This document shows, piece after piece, positions 6,481 to 15,087 of a stretch of DNA of 27,187 bases. The notes beneath the pieces were generated by a model. It did not search any database, was not told where the DNA came from, and saw only the letters and a program-made list of their open reading frames with translations. Source of the DNA: CALSMU01 sp963926405 (lineage in GTDB: Bacteria; Bacteroidota; Bacteroidia; Flavobacteriales_D; Parvicellaceae); NCBI GenBank assembly GCA_963926405.1, contig CAWUXI010000074.1, positions 1 through 27,187 of the forward strand, read 5' to 3'. Position 1 is the stretch's first letter. Each line of letters starts with the position of its first letter. A program made the position numbers and the translations under genes.

Positions 6481-9342
6481 ATGAAATCAGTTAATTTTAC
6501 TCAAAGACATATTGGCCCAAGAGAGAGCGACATTAGTAAAATGTTGTCTAAAATTGGGTGCTCATCTATTGATGAACTTATTGACAAAACCATCCCGTCA
6601 GATATAAGATTACAAAGAGAATTATCCATATCGAAGGCATTGTCTGAACAAGAATACCTAACACATATAAAAGCATTGGGCGCTAAAAACGATACTTTCA
6701 AATCTTTTATTGGAATGGGGTATTATGGAACCCTTGTTCCTTCTGTAATATTGAGAAATGTTTTAGAAAACCCAGGATGGTATACAGCTTATACACCATA
6801 TCAAGCAGAGATTTCTCAAGGCCGCCTTGAAGCATTGTTGAATTTTCAAACGATGGTTATGGACTTAACTGGAATGGAAATGGCTAATGCCTCGCTTTTA
6901 GACGAAGGAACGGCAGCTGCAGAAGCTATGATTATGTTCTTTCATAAAAGAAGTAGAGCGCAAGAAAAAGCAGGGGTTAAAAAGTTTTTTGTTGGGAATA
7001 CCATTTTCCCACAAACAAGAGATATTCTAATTACTAGGTCCGAGCCATTAAACATCGAAATTATTTTTGGAAATTATGATGAAATCACTATTGATGAAAG
7101 TTTCTTTGGAGCTATGGTTCAATATCCTGACAGTAATGGAGAGATAATAGATTACACTTCTTTTGCTAAAAAAGCGCATGCGCTTGATATTCAAGTTGCT
7201 GCAGTTGCTGATTTGATGAGCCTTGCCTTATTAAAATCTCCTGGAGAATGGGGAGCAGATGCAGTGGTTGGCTCTACACAACGATTTGGAGTGCCTATGG
7301 GATATGGCGGACCTCACGCTGCTTTTTTTGCTTGTAAAGAAGATTTTAAACGACTTATTCCCGGTAGAATTATTGGTATTTCTGTCGATAGCCAAGGAAA
7401 CCAAGCTCTTCGAATGGCTCTGCAAACCAGAGAACAGCATATTAAAAGAGGAAAAGCAACCTCTAACATTTGTACAGCACAAGCATTGTTAGCTGTTATG
7501 GCCGGAATGTATGCTGTTTATCATGGGTCCGAAGGAATAAAAGCCATTGCAAATACAATTCACATTAATACGAGTCGATTAGCAAAAACAATCTCTGGAA
7601 TTGGATATGTTATAACAAACAAGACTTTTTTCGACACGCTAACTATAAACACTGATAATGCGCATACTATTAGAAGTATTGCTGAAAGTAAAAGTGTAAA
7701 CTTTGCGTATGAGAATAACATTGTTCGTTTTTCTTTAGATGAAACAGTAACAGAAGATGACCTATCTTTGATAGTTTCTATTTTTTCAGAAGCAGCAGGT
7801 CTAAATGGCGCTATTCAAAATGCTGAAGCGACAATCCCATCAAGTTTCTATAGAACAAGCACTATTTTAACACACGATGTCTTTAATAGATATCATTCTG
7901 AAACGGAAATGATGCGCTATTTAAAACGGCTAGAAAACAAAGATTTTTCATTAACGCATGGAATGATACCACTTGGGTCGTGTACAATGAAATTAAATGC
8001 AGCCAGCGAGTTAATTCCTATTACATGGCCAGAATTTGCTAATGTTCACCCATTTGCGCCAGTTAATCAGACAAAGGGGTATCAAGAAATATTCGAAGAG
8101 CTGGATAAAGATTTAAGCGAAATCACTGGATTTGCCAAAGTGTCTCTTCAACCAAATAGTGGAGCTCAAGGAGAATACGCTGGACTTATGGTAATTCGTG
8201 CCTACCACAAGAGTAGAGGAGACGGCCATAGACATATTTGCATCATCCCTTCTTCAGCGCATGGAACAAACCCTGCAAGTGCAATTATGGCAGGCATGAG
8301 CATCGTTGTAGTGAAATGCGATGACCAAGGTAATATTGACATAAGTGATTTAAGGGAAAAAGCAGAAGAGCATAAAGACAATCTTAGTTGTGTAATGATA
8401 ACATATCCATCAACACACGGTGTTTATGAGGAGGGAATTATTGAAATGACTTCTATAATTCACGACAATGGAGGTCAGGTTTATATGGATGGGGCGAACA
8501 TGAATGCTCAAGTTGGGTTAACAAATCCTGGTAACATTGGAGCAGACGTTTGCCACTTAAACTTACACAAAACATTTGCCATTCCGCATGGAGGTGGTGG
8601 CCCGGGAGCTGGGCCTATTGGTGTGGCGCAGCATTTAGCTGAGTTTTTACCTGGAAGTCCAGTAATTGACTTTGCTGAAAGTAACGCCATTACTGCTATT
8701 AGTTCTGCTCCTTGGGGTAGCGCACTTGTTTATATTATTTCATATGGGTATATCAAAATGCTAGGAGCTGAAGGGTTAAAGAAATCTACTGAAATAGCTA
8801 TTTTAAATGCAAATTATATTAAAACGCGATTAGAGGGTGATTTTGACATCCTTTATTCCGGAAAGAGTAATACAGTTGCGCATGAAATGATTCTAGATTG
8901 TAGAGGGTTTAAGCAGGAAGTAAACATCGAAGTTGTTGATATTGCAAAACGGTTAATTGATTATAATTTTCACGCTCCTACAGTAAGTTTCCCTGTAGCC
9001 GGAACTTTAATGATTGAGCCAACTGAAAGTGAGTCTAAAGAAGAATTAGATCGTTTTTGTGATGCAATGTTAAGCATAAGACAAGAAATAAGAGATGTAG
9101 CTTCAGGAAAATTTCCGAAAGATAATAACGTTCTCGTTAATGCTCCGCATACAGCAAAAATGGTGATTTCTGATAATTGGGATAAGCCTTACTCAAGAGA
9201 ATTAGCTGCTTATCCGCAGGCGTATCTTACTGATAATAAGTACTGGGTAACCGTCGGGAGAGTAAACGATGCTCACGGAGATAGGAACTTAATTTGTAGT
9301 TGTGCGCCAATTGAAAACTACATGGAAGAAAGTGTCGGCTAA
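6481..9342 (+). CDS. gcvP: Glycine dehydrogenase (decarboxylating), glycine cleavage P-protein
   Basis: A 953-aa, full-length, single-chain P-protein of the glycine cleavage system: it decarboxylates glycine with pyridoxal phosphate and passes the aminomethyl group to the lipoyl H-protein. The N-terminus has the family signature 'RHIGPRESDISKML' and 'YYGTLVPSVILRNVLENPGWYTAYTPYQAEISQGRLE'-like sequence. The C-terminal half carries 'HGMIPLGSCTMKLN' and 'HLNLHKTFAIPHGGGGPG', where Lys697 is the PLP-binding lysine. It has its own promoter and stands apart from gcvT and gcvH, as often in Bacteroidota. No frame problem was seen. Confidence 0.97.
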   Translation: MKSVNFTQRHIGPRESDISKMLSKIGCSSIDELIDKTIPSDIRLQRELSISKALSEQEYLTHIKALGAKNDTFKSFIGMGYYGTLVPSVILRNVLENPGWYTAYTPYQAEISQGRLEALLNFQTMVMDLTGMEMANASLLDEGTAAAEAMIMFFHKRSRAQEKAGVKKFFVGNTIFPQTRDILITRSEPLNIEIIFGNYDEITIDESFFGAMVQYPDSNGEIIDYTSFAKKAHALDIQVAAVADLMSLALLKSPGEWGADAVVGSTQRFGVPMGYGGPHAAFFACKEDFKRLIPGRIIGISVDSQGNQALRMALQTREQHIKRGKATSNICTAQALLAVMAGMYAVYHGSEGIKAIANTIHINTSRLAKTISGIGYVITNKTFFDTLTINTDNAHTIRSIAESKSVNFAYENNIVRFSLDETVTEDDLSLIVSIFSEAAGLNGAIQNAEATIPSSFYRTSTILTHDVFNRYHSETEMMRYLKRLENKDFSLTHGMIPLGSCTMKLNAASELIPITWPEFANVHPFAPVNQTKGYQEIFEELDKDLSEITGFAKVSLQPNSGAQGEYAGLMVIRAYHKSRGDGHRHICIIPSSAHGTNPASAIMAGMSIVVVKCDDQGNIDISDLREKAEEHKDNLSCVMITYPSTHGVYEEGIIEMTSIIHDNGGQVYMDGANMNAQVGLTNPGNIGADVCHLNLHKTFAIPHGGGGPGAGPIGVAQHLAEFLPGSPVIDFAESNAITAISSAPWGSALVYIISYGYIKMLGAEGLKKSTEIAILNANYIKTRLEGDFDILYSGKSNTVAHEMILDCRGFKQEVNIEVVDIAKRLIDYNFHAPTVSFPVAGTLMIEPTESESKEELDRFCDAMLSIRQEIRDVASGKFPKDNNVLVNAPHTAKMVISDNWDKPYSRELAAYPQAYLTDNKYWVTVGRVNDAHGDRNLICSCAPIENYMEESVG

Positions 9343-9371
9343 AGGTCAAATTTGAACTACCAAAGGGAAAA

Positions 9372-9403
9372 TTTGGATTATAAGATAATATTACTGAAAT
9401 TTG
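9372..9403 (+). promoter_or_regulatory. Candidate promoter of the T9SS-secreted protein gene
   Basis: TTTG (9372-9375), 20 nt, then GAAATTTG (9396-9403), one mismatch from TAnnTTTG. The leader would be about 35 nt and ends in an A-rich stretch just before the ATG, typical of well-expressed Bacteroidota genes. Confidence 0.4.
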
Positions 9404-9442
9404 CATGCTCATTAAAGAAATAAAACCAAGAAAATAAAAATT

Positions 9443-11293
9443 ATGAAAAAAACTTACATTGGAATACTTGCTTTAGCAATGTGTTCAACGGGAATTGCCC
9501 AAGATGGTGTGTTTAACACAACAAAATTGATGCAAAAAGCTGGTCAAAGCTCTACGCTTACGGCTCAAACTCCGTTAGTAGAAAAAGGAATCACTCTTTG
9601 GGAAGATGATTTCAGTACGCCAGCAAACTGGACGTTAACTAACACAAGTATTCCTTCTTTAGATTGGAACATTAACATGGGTGGAGAAGCTTCTATACCT
9701 GCTAATTCAAATGGACCTGCAGGAATGACAACTCTTAGTAATGGTTATTTATTAATTGATTCTGATGGAATCGTTGGTAATGATGATGGAAATGGAACTC
9801 CAACTGTAGTTGATGCAACGATTGCTAATGCTATTGATTTATCTGCTACAGGTAGTACAGGTCAAGCTGAGATGAATGTTGTATTAGAATTTCAACATAA
9901 CTTCAGATGGTGGCAAGATATCAGAGAAGTACATGTTTCTGGAGATGGTGGTGCAAACTGGGTTATTTACCCAATTTCTGATGCAAACGGTAACGTAACT
10001 GGTGCTATGGCTCAAAACTCAGGAAATCCTGAAGTAACTACTTTAAATATTTCTACTGAGGCTGGTGGTTCTAACAACGTTTTAGTTCGTTTCCACTATG
10101 ATGATCAAGATTTCTGGGGATGGTACTGGGCAATTGATGATGTGAAAATAAAAAGACAAGACGCTAATGATTTAGCCGAGGTAACTTCTTATTTTGGATC
10201 TAACGGTTTACCTTACTTTTCTATTCCTTCTTCTCAAATAGCACCTATTGATTTTTATTCTGTAGTAACTAACGCTGGAGCTGCTGATCAAACAGCAGCT
10301 ATTGTAACGGTTGATGTTAATGGCGGGACTTTTGGCGGTACTTCTGCTGGAATGACTCTTGTTTCAGGAGCATCTGATACATTAAATGTAACTACTCAAT
10401 ATACTCCTGCAGCTGCAGTTGGTAGTCATGCTGTTACTTATGCTATTTCTGCTACTGCAGCTGATGATAGTCCATTAGACAATGGTGCTATGGATTCATT
10501 TGATGTTGTTGCAGCTACTGGAACTTACGGACGCGACAGAGGTGTTTACGAAAGTCGAGGTGGAGGAGAAGATGGAGCCACTCCTGGGGATTTTGCTTTT
10601 GAAGCTGGTAGCACAATGCAAATTTTCGCTGATCAACAAGCTTACGGTATTGACGTAGTTATTGGAGCTAATACTCCTGTAGGAACTATTATCTACGGTA
10701 AATTATATACTGATGATGGTGCTGGTGGATTCCAGTATCTTGATGAAACTGCTGAGTATACAACTACTGCAGCTGATGCTGCCAACAACGCAACGGTTAC
10801 TATGGTATTTTTTACACTACCTACTTTAACTGCTGCTCAAGGAATTTACTATCCAATGGTTGGATGTTACTCTGAGTTCTATTACGGAAGAGCTGGAACA
10901 TCTGAAGATAACACTAGTTTCATCATGTACCCATCAGCTGGTGGTGCAGGATCTCAGTACTATACAAATAGTACTCCAATGGTAAGATTAAACTTTGATC
11001 CTTCTATTGGTGTTACTGAAAATGTTGTTGGAAATATGGAATTAGGACAAAATATTCCTAACCCCGCTAACAACACAACTGCAATTAACTATTCTGTTGC
11101 ATCTAACGCTAACGTTACTTTAACTGTAGTAGATATGACTGGAAAAATTGTAATGACTTTAAACGAAGGAACAAGAGCTGCTGGTGATTACAAAATCACT
11201 TTAGACGCTTCTACTTTAGCTGGAGGAATGTATCACTACACTCTTTCTAACGGAGAAACTTCAATTACTAAAGCTATGTCAGTTGTTAAATAA
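9443..11293 (+). CDS. T9SS-secreted protein with type A sorting domain
   Basis: A 616-aa secreted protein. Signal peptide at residues 1-19/20 ('MKKTYIGILALAMCSTGIAQ'). A jelly-roll-like domain (about 50-235) starts 'LWEDDFSTPANWTL' and ends 'WGWYWAIDDVKI', the pattern of choice-of-anchor/MAM-like domains. A Thr/Ala-rich beta-sandwich region follows (about 240-350), then a second beta domain (about 355-525). The C-terminal type A sorting domain (about 530-616) contains 'LGQNIPNPANNTTAINY', 'VVDMTGKIV', 'AGDYKITLD' and 'LAGGMYHYTLSNG', so export by the type IX system and surface attachment or release are expected. Codon use looks strongly biased and the gene ends in a good terminator, suggesting high expression. 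Function unknown; no catalytic motif seen. Confidence 0.88.
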   Translation: MKKTYIGILALAMCSTGIAQDGVFNTTKLMQKAGQSSTLTAQTPLVEKGITLWEDDFSTPANWTLTNTSIPSLDWNINMGGEASIPANSNGPAGMTTLSNGYLLIDSDGIVGNDDGNGTPTVVDATIANAIDLSATGSTGQAEMNVVLEFQHNFRWWQDIREVHVSGDGGANWVIYPISDANGNVTGAMAQNSGNPEVTTLNISTEAGGSNNVLVRFHYDDQDFWGWYWAIDDVKIKRQDANDLAEVTSYFGSNGLPYFSIPSSQIAPIDFYSVVTNAGAADQTAAIVTVDVNGGTFGGTSAGMTLVSGASDTLNVTTQYTPAAAVGSHAVTYAISATAADDSPLDNGAMDSFDVVAATGTYGRDRGVYESRGGGEDGATPGDFAFEAGSTMQIFADQQAYGIDVVIGANTPVGTIIYGKLYTDDGAGGFQYLDETAEYTTTAADAANNATVTMVFFTLPTLTAAQGIYYPMVGCYSEFYYGRAGTSEDNTSFIMYPSAGGAGSQYYTNSTPMVRLNFDPSIGVTENVVGNMELGQNIPNPANNTTAINYSVASNANVTLTVVDMTGKIVMTLNEGTRAAGDYKITLDASTLAGGMYHYTLSNGETSITKAMSVVK

Positions 11294-11307
11294 GTAAACA
11301 CTTATTT
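11288..11307 (+). repeat. Short inverted repeat overlapping the stop codon
   Basis: AAATAAGT and ACTTATTT (8 bp, perfect) are separated by 4 nt and overlap the TAA of the T9SS gene. The A/T-only stem is weak alone; it may stabilise the mRNA end together with the terminator downstream. Confidence 0.35.
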
Positions 11308-11320
11308 CAATATAGTACTA

Positions 11321-11351
11321 AAGGGCTTCTGGATTCAGAAGCCCTTTTTTT
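11321..11351 (+). terminator. Intrinsic terminator of the T9SS-secreted protein gene
   Basis: A perfect 11-bp stem AAGGGCTTCTG/CAGAAGCCCTT with a 4-nt loop is followed by an unbroken T run to 11351. It lies 28 nt after the stop codon. Confidence 0.9.
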
Positions 11352-11415
11352 GTGCCCTAATTTTACCTGCCGAAAACTATCTCAATCCTTGATTTTATTA
11401 AGCTACCGTTTTTAC

Positions 11416-11423
11416 TATCTTTG
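11416..11423 (+). promoter_or_regulatory. -7 promoter box of the LysE-DAO operon
   Basis: TATCTTTG matches TAnnTTTG exactly. A TTG lies 24 nt upstream, longer than the usual spacing. The start site would be about 11429, only about 8 nt before the GTG at 11438, so the leader is very short. Confidence 0.5.
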
Positions 11424-11437
11424 TATAAATTACGCTT

Positions 11438-12103
11438 GTGTTTGCTACAATAATTTTAAACGGAATATTATTTGGAATGCTTTTGAGTATTCTAATTGGA
11501 CCTGTCTTTTTTGTCCTTTTAGAAACAAGTATTAAGAAAGGGCCTCGTCATGCTATTTTTATTGATATCGGGGTCTTATTAAGTGATGTCCTTTATTTAG
11601 TTGCTGCATTCTTTTTTTCCGAAAAAATTAATCAAAGCATTAATGAGTTCACCTATTTAAAATATGTAGGCGCTGCTTTATTTATTATAATGGGAATCGT
11701 TTCTATAGTGAATAAAAAATCTCCTCAAAAAGGAAAACAGATTGATGTCGATGGGTTGGAAAAAATGGCAAGTAATCCGGTTTCAATTATGCGGGTTCGA
11801 ACTTATTTAGCTTTAATTGGAAAAGGGATTGGGTTAAATGCTATTAATCCAGCTGTCTTGATATACTGGATTGGAGCAAGCACCTATGCCACGGAGCAAC
11901 TTGAAATTGAAGGAATCAATCTTATTTATTACTTTTCGGCAACTCTTGCAACCATGTTTAGTTTAGACTTACTTAAAATTTACTTTGCAAGTAAATTGAA
12001 AAACAAACTAACTCCTCAAACTCTGGATAGGATTAGTGTTGTTGTAGGTTGCTGCTTGATTTTCTTTGGGTTGGTAATTTGTTTTCAAGACATTTATGTC
12101 TAG
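11438..12103 (+). CDS. LysE/RhtB family amino-acid exporter
   Basis: A 221-aa membrane protein with about six helices. The N-terminal helix contains the LysE-family 'GMLLSILIGPVFFVLLETSIKKG' segment; later helices include 'YVGAALFIIMGIVSI', 'GKGIGLNAINPAVLIYWIGAS' (the conserved Asn-Pro segment) and a C-terminal helix. The family exports amino acids or similar small molecules from the cytoplasm; the substrate cannot be told. The start is GTG at 11438; the first ATG (11477) would remove half of helix 1. It overlaps the FAD oxidoreductase by 8 nt, implying translational coupling and perhaps a linked amine or amino-acid role. Confidence 0.85.
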   Translation: MFATIILNGILFGMLLSILIGPVFFVLLETSIKKGPRHAIFIDIGVLLSDVLYLVAAFFFSEKINQSINEFTYLKYVGAALFIIMGIVSIVNKKSPQKGKQIDVDGLEKMASNPVSIMRVRTYLALIGKGIGLNAINPAVLIYWIGASTYATEQLEIEGINLIYYFSATLATMFSLDLLKIYFASKLKNKLTPQTLDRISVVVGCCLIFFGLVICFQDIYV

Positions 12104-13160
12104 TAAAAAAACATTGGATTTTCTTGTAGTAGGTCAAGGGATTGCCGGAACTACCTTAGCCCATAAGCTATATGAAAACGGGAATTCTGTTCATTTAATT
12201 GACAACAAGTACCATAGCTCTTCTTCGCTTGTTGCTGGTGGTGTTGTCCACCCTATGTCTTTTAAGCGCGTTATATTGTCTTGGAAAGCAGATTCGCTAA
12301 TCCCTACTGCTAAAGTGTATTATGCTGCATTTGAAAGAAGGTTTAAAACTAAAGTATTTCATGAGCTTGACATGACTAGAGTTTTTAGCTCTATGGAGGA
12401 ACAAAATAATTGGCAGGGTAGAATGGCTGACTCACCGATGAAAGATATAATTGGTGATGAAGAATTGAGTTTGGACTTTCCCTTTGGATCGGGAAAGGTT
12501 AATATGGCTGGGCGACTAGATGTTGCTCTTTATTTAAGCCGCTCAAATGAGTTTTTTAAAGATGAAAATATGATTAGCGAAGAGCAGTTTGATTATACAC
12601 AGCTTGCCTATTCTGAAACAGGTATCGAATACAAAGGAATAGAGGCTGAAAGAATTATTTTTTGCGAGGGTTTTAAAATTAACCAAAATCCCTATTTCAA
12701 TTATATCCCACTAAGCCCAACAAAAGGTGAAATATTGATAATTAAAACAAAAGACTTGCCCGATTGTATTTTAAGTCAAGGTTGTTTTGTTATGCCAATA
12801 GGGAATGATAAATATGTACTAGGGGCCACTTACGACAGAGACAATATTAATCAAGAAACAACCGAATTAGGGAAGGAACAGCTTATAGAAAAGCTAAAAA
12901 ATATTGGAGAATTTGATTTTGAAGTTATTGAACATCGAGCAGGTGTTAGACCAACTACTCATGACAGAAGGCCAATTCTAGGGTCTCATCCAAAATATAA
13001 AAATATGTATATTTTTAATGGCTTAGGTAGTAAAGGCGTAATGCTTGCTCCCCATTTTGCGGGAGAGCTAATTGAACATATTCTAAAAGGGAACGAACTT
13101 AACAGTGAAGTAAGAGTCTCTCGATATTCAAAAAAACATTTACATAAGTGCCTGATTTAA
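12096..13160 (+). CDS. FAD-dependent oxidoreductase, DAO family
   Basis: A 354-aa flavoprotein. The N-terminal Rossmann motif 'FLVVGQGIAGTTLAHKL' (Gly13, Gly15, Gly18) is followed by 'VHLIDN', whose acidic residue ends beta 2. The C-terminal half has 'RAGVRPTTHDRRPILGSHP' and 'NGLGSKGVMLAPHFAGELIEHI', characteristic of D-amino-acid-oxidase/glycine-oxidase-like enzymes and of the MnmC oxidase domain. It would oxidise a C-N bond of an amino-acid-like or tRNA substrate; which one is unknown. No signal peptide. It is cotranscribed with the LysE exporter (8-nt overlap), and its 3' end overlaps the convergent comF gene by 4 nt. Confidence 0.85.
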   Translation: MSSKKTLDFLVVGQGIAGTTLAHKLYENGNSVHLIDNKYHSSSSLVAGGVVHPMSFKRVILSWKADSLIPTAKVYYAAFERRFKTKVFHELDMTRVFSSMEEQNNWQGRMADSPMKDIIGDEELSLDFPFGSGKVNMAGRLDVALYLSRSNEFFKDENMISEEQFDYTQLAYSETGIEYKGIEAERIIFCEGFKINQNPYFNYIPLSPTKGEILIIKTKDLPDCILSQGCFVMPIGNDKYVLGATYDRDNINQETTELGKEQLIEKLKNIGEFDFEVIEHRAGVRPTTHDRRPILGSHPKYKNMYIFNGLGSKGVMLAPHFAGELIEHILKGNELNSEVRVSRYSKKHLHKCLI

Positions 13161-13834
13161 GAAGATGCTAATGTGCCAATACTAAGCTTCACTCCATCTA
13201 TTTCTTCAAGTTTTTTGCAGCAAGCCTCAAGTGTTGCTCCGGTTGTAACTACGTCGTCAACCAATAAAATATGTTTCCCTATGTATTGATTTTCATTCGT
13301 CAAAGTAAAAGCTGATCCTACATTTTCCCAGCGCTCATATTTCGATTTTTTTGTTTGGCTTTCTGAATGCTCTATACGTTTTAATAGGGTCGTATTCATT
13401 TCACAATTTAGTACTTTTGAAACCCCAATTGCGATAAATTCACTTTGGTTGTAGCCTCTTTGCTTCAATTTCTTTTTGTGAAGTGGAACGGGGATAACGA
13501 CATCCACCTTATCCGTAATTTTAGCTTTATCAATTTCCTTCCCGAGTTCAATTCCCATTAATTCTCCCACCCTTGTATTTCCTTTATACTTTAATTCATG
13601 TATCAATCTTTGAACCTTACCCTTTTTAGTAAAAGTAAATGCCGAAATCGCCATTTCTAATTTTAATTTCCCCCAAAAAATTTTGGCTATAGGGTTTTCA
13701 ATATCCTGATAATACAATGAACGCGGTAGGTCCAATAGACAATTATAGCAAATCACATTTTCGTTGTTCAATAAAACCTCTTGACATGCAGCGCACAAGT
13801 TTGGATACAACAAATTTAAAAGCCCTCTTAGCAT
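13157..13834 (-). CDS. comF: ComF family protein (phosphoribosyltransferase-like)
   Basis: A 225-aa cytoplasmic protein. The N-terminal zinc finger has CAAC and CYNC pairs (Cys14, 17, 29, 32), and the C-terminal phosphoribosyltransferase-type domain has 'VIPVPLHKKKLKQRGYNQSEFIA' and the PRPP loop 'ILLVDDVVTTGATL'. ComF homologues take part in uptake or processing of transforming DNA and in replication restart; many Bacteroidota carry one without a full visible competence set. ATG at 13834 is the natural start. The stop overlaps the end of the DAO gene by 4 nt. Confidence 0.92.
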   Translation of the reverse strand: MLRGLLNLLYPNLCAACQEVLLNNENVICYNCLLDLPRSLYYQDIENPIAKIFWGKLKLEMAISAFTFTKKGKVQRLIHELKYKGNTRVGELMGIELGKEIDKAKITDKVDVVIPVPLHKKKLKQRGYNQSEFIAIGVSKVLNCEMNTTLLKRIEHSESQTKKSKYERWENVGSAFTLTNENQYIGKHILLVDDVVTTGATLEACCKKLEEIDGVKLSIGTLASS

Positions 13835-13904
13835 AGGTTTTTGTTCAAATAAATGTTAATAGAATGTATTATTAACTGATTTGAATAGACAATATAACAC
13901 TAAT

Positions 13905-13934
13905 TTTGAAAAATTATGATACAGCATAACTTTA
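13905..13934 (+). promoter_or_regulatory. Candidate promoter of the coiled-coil protein gene
   Basis: TTTG (13905-13908), 18 nt, then TAACTTTA (13927-13934), one mismatch from TAnnTTTG. The leader would be about 37 nt. Confidence 0.4.
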
Positions 13935-13976
13935 GAAGAGATATTCCGTTATAGTTATCACAAAGGGAAATAAAGA

Positions 13977-14957
13977 ATGGACAAAACGCAAAAAACAGAT
14001 TCAAAAGGAGGCAGTGCCGTATACATAATTATAATTCTACTATTACTTTTAGTTGGCGGATGGTTAGGCCTGGAAATTAGAGATGGAAGAAAGCAAAATG
14101 CTGCTTGCTCCACATCTGTTGCTAATTTACAAGCTGAAAAAGATGAGCTTAACGATATTCTCCAGAAAAGCGGAATAATTGGAAACTTTGATAACGACAG
14201 CCTTGAAAAAAACTTAATCGCCATATTAAATGAATATGATAGCTTAGAGTTTGACAATGAAGAAATGTTGGATAGTGTCAATAGACAAAAGGCGCAAATT
14301 CAAGGATTATTAGACGAAGTAGAAAGCTTGAAAAGCCAAGAGAAAAGGGATTGGGGGAAAATCTACAAATTAAAAAAAGAAACGGAAACCCTTCGTGAAA
14401 TCATGAAAGGCTATATACACACGATTGACGCTTTAAACACTGAAAACTCTGGCTTAAAGAACGCGATTAAAGACAAAGACATTCAAATAACGGATATAAA
14501 ATCTGATAGAGATAATATCAAAGATAAAAATGATCTACTAAGCCAAACAGTTGCTCTCGGATCTGTATTAAAGGCATCAGGAATATCCGCAAATGCAATT
14601 AGAATTAAAAGTAGCGGGAAGCAACTAGAAACAACACGAGCGAACAGAGCAATGATGATTAAGACATGTTTTACTATTTTAGAAAATAAAATTGCAGCAG
14701 CCGAAAACAAGGATATTTACATGCGTATTATTTCTCCAGCTGGAACAGAATTAACAAATTCAGAAGTTGTCCATTTTGAAATGGATGGAGGTAGAGATGG
14801 AATTGCTAGTGTCAAGAGGAAGGTGAATTATCAAAACAAAAACATGGATTTATGTATCTATTATGAATTTGAAAAAGAATTAGAAGTAGGAACATATAGT
14901 ATTGAAATATACGCTGAGGGACATCAAATCGGGAAAACGTCCTTTGCCTTGAAATAG
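13977..14957 (+). CDS. Membrane-anchored coiled-coil protein, unknown function
   Basis: A 326-aa protein. A short polar N-terminus (1-12) is followed by one transmembrane helix ('AVYIIIILLLLLVGGWLGLEI', about 13-33), so the rest probably lies in the periplasm. Residues about 45-195 are rich in Glu/Lys/Asp/Leu with heptad-like spacing, a probable long coiled coil. A C-terminal domain (about 200-326) looks beta-rich and ends 'GTYSIEIYAEGHQIGKTSFALK', recalling small periplasmic beta-sandwich domains. The layout suggests an envelope structural or sensor-linked protein. No family recognised. It has its own candidate promoter and stands 130 nt upstream of the DUF4837 gene. Confidence 0.7.
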   Translation: MDKTQKTDSKGGSAVYIIIILLLLLVGGWLGLEIRDGRKQNAACSTSVANLQAEKDELNDILQKSGIIGNFDNDSLEKNLIAILNEYDSLEFDNEEMLDSVNRQKAQIQGLLDEVESLKSQEKRDWGKIYKLKKETETLREIMKGYIHTIDALNTENSGLKNAIKDKDIQITDIKSDRDNIKDKNDLLSQTVALGSVLKASGISANAIRIKSSGKQLETTRANRAMMIKTCFTILENKIAAAENKDIYMRIISPAGTELTNSEVVHFEMDGGRDGIASVKRKVNYQNKNMDLCIYYEFEKELEVGTYSIEIYAEGHQIGKTSFALK

Positions 14958-15087
14958 ACTTTTCTCTTTCAACTACTGTTTATTTTTAACAAACTCGAAG
15001 CTCTCTCCGTCTTAATTATGAGGTTGGCGAGAATGATTTTTGATGTTACTTTAGTAATCTTTACTTTTACAATAAACTCATTTCACC

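Noticed and set aside
7231..7492. Two open frames of about 80 aa on both strands inside gcvP
   Set aside because: Both are embedded in a strongly conserved enzyme sequence and are by-products of its codon use.
14958..15087. Possible promoter before the DUF4837 gene
   Set aside because: Only loose TAATCTTTA-like matches; no pair with acceptable spacing was found.
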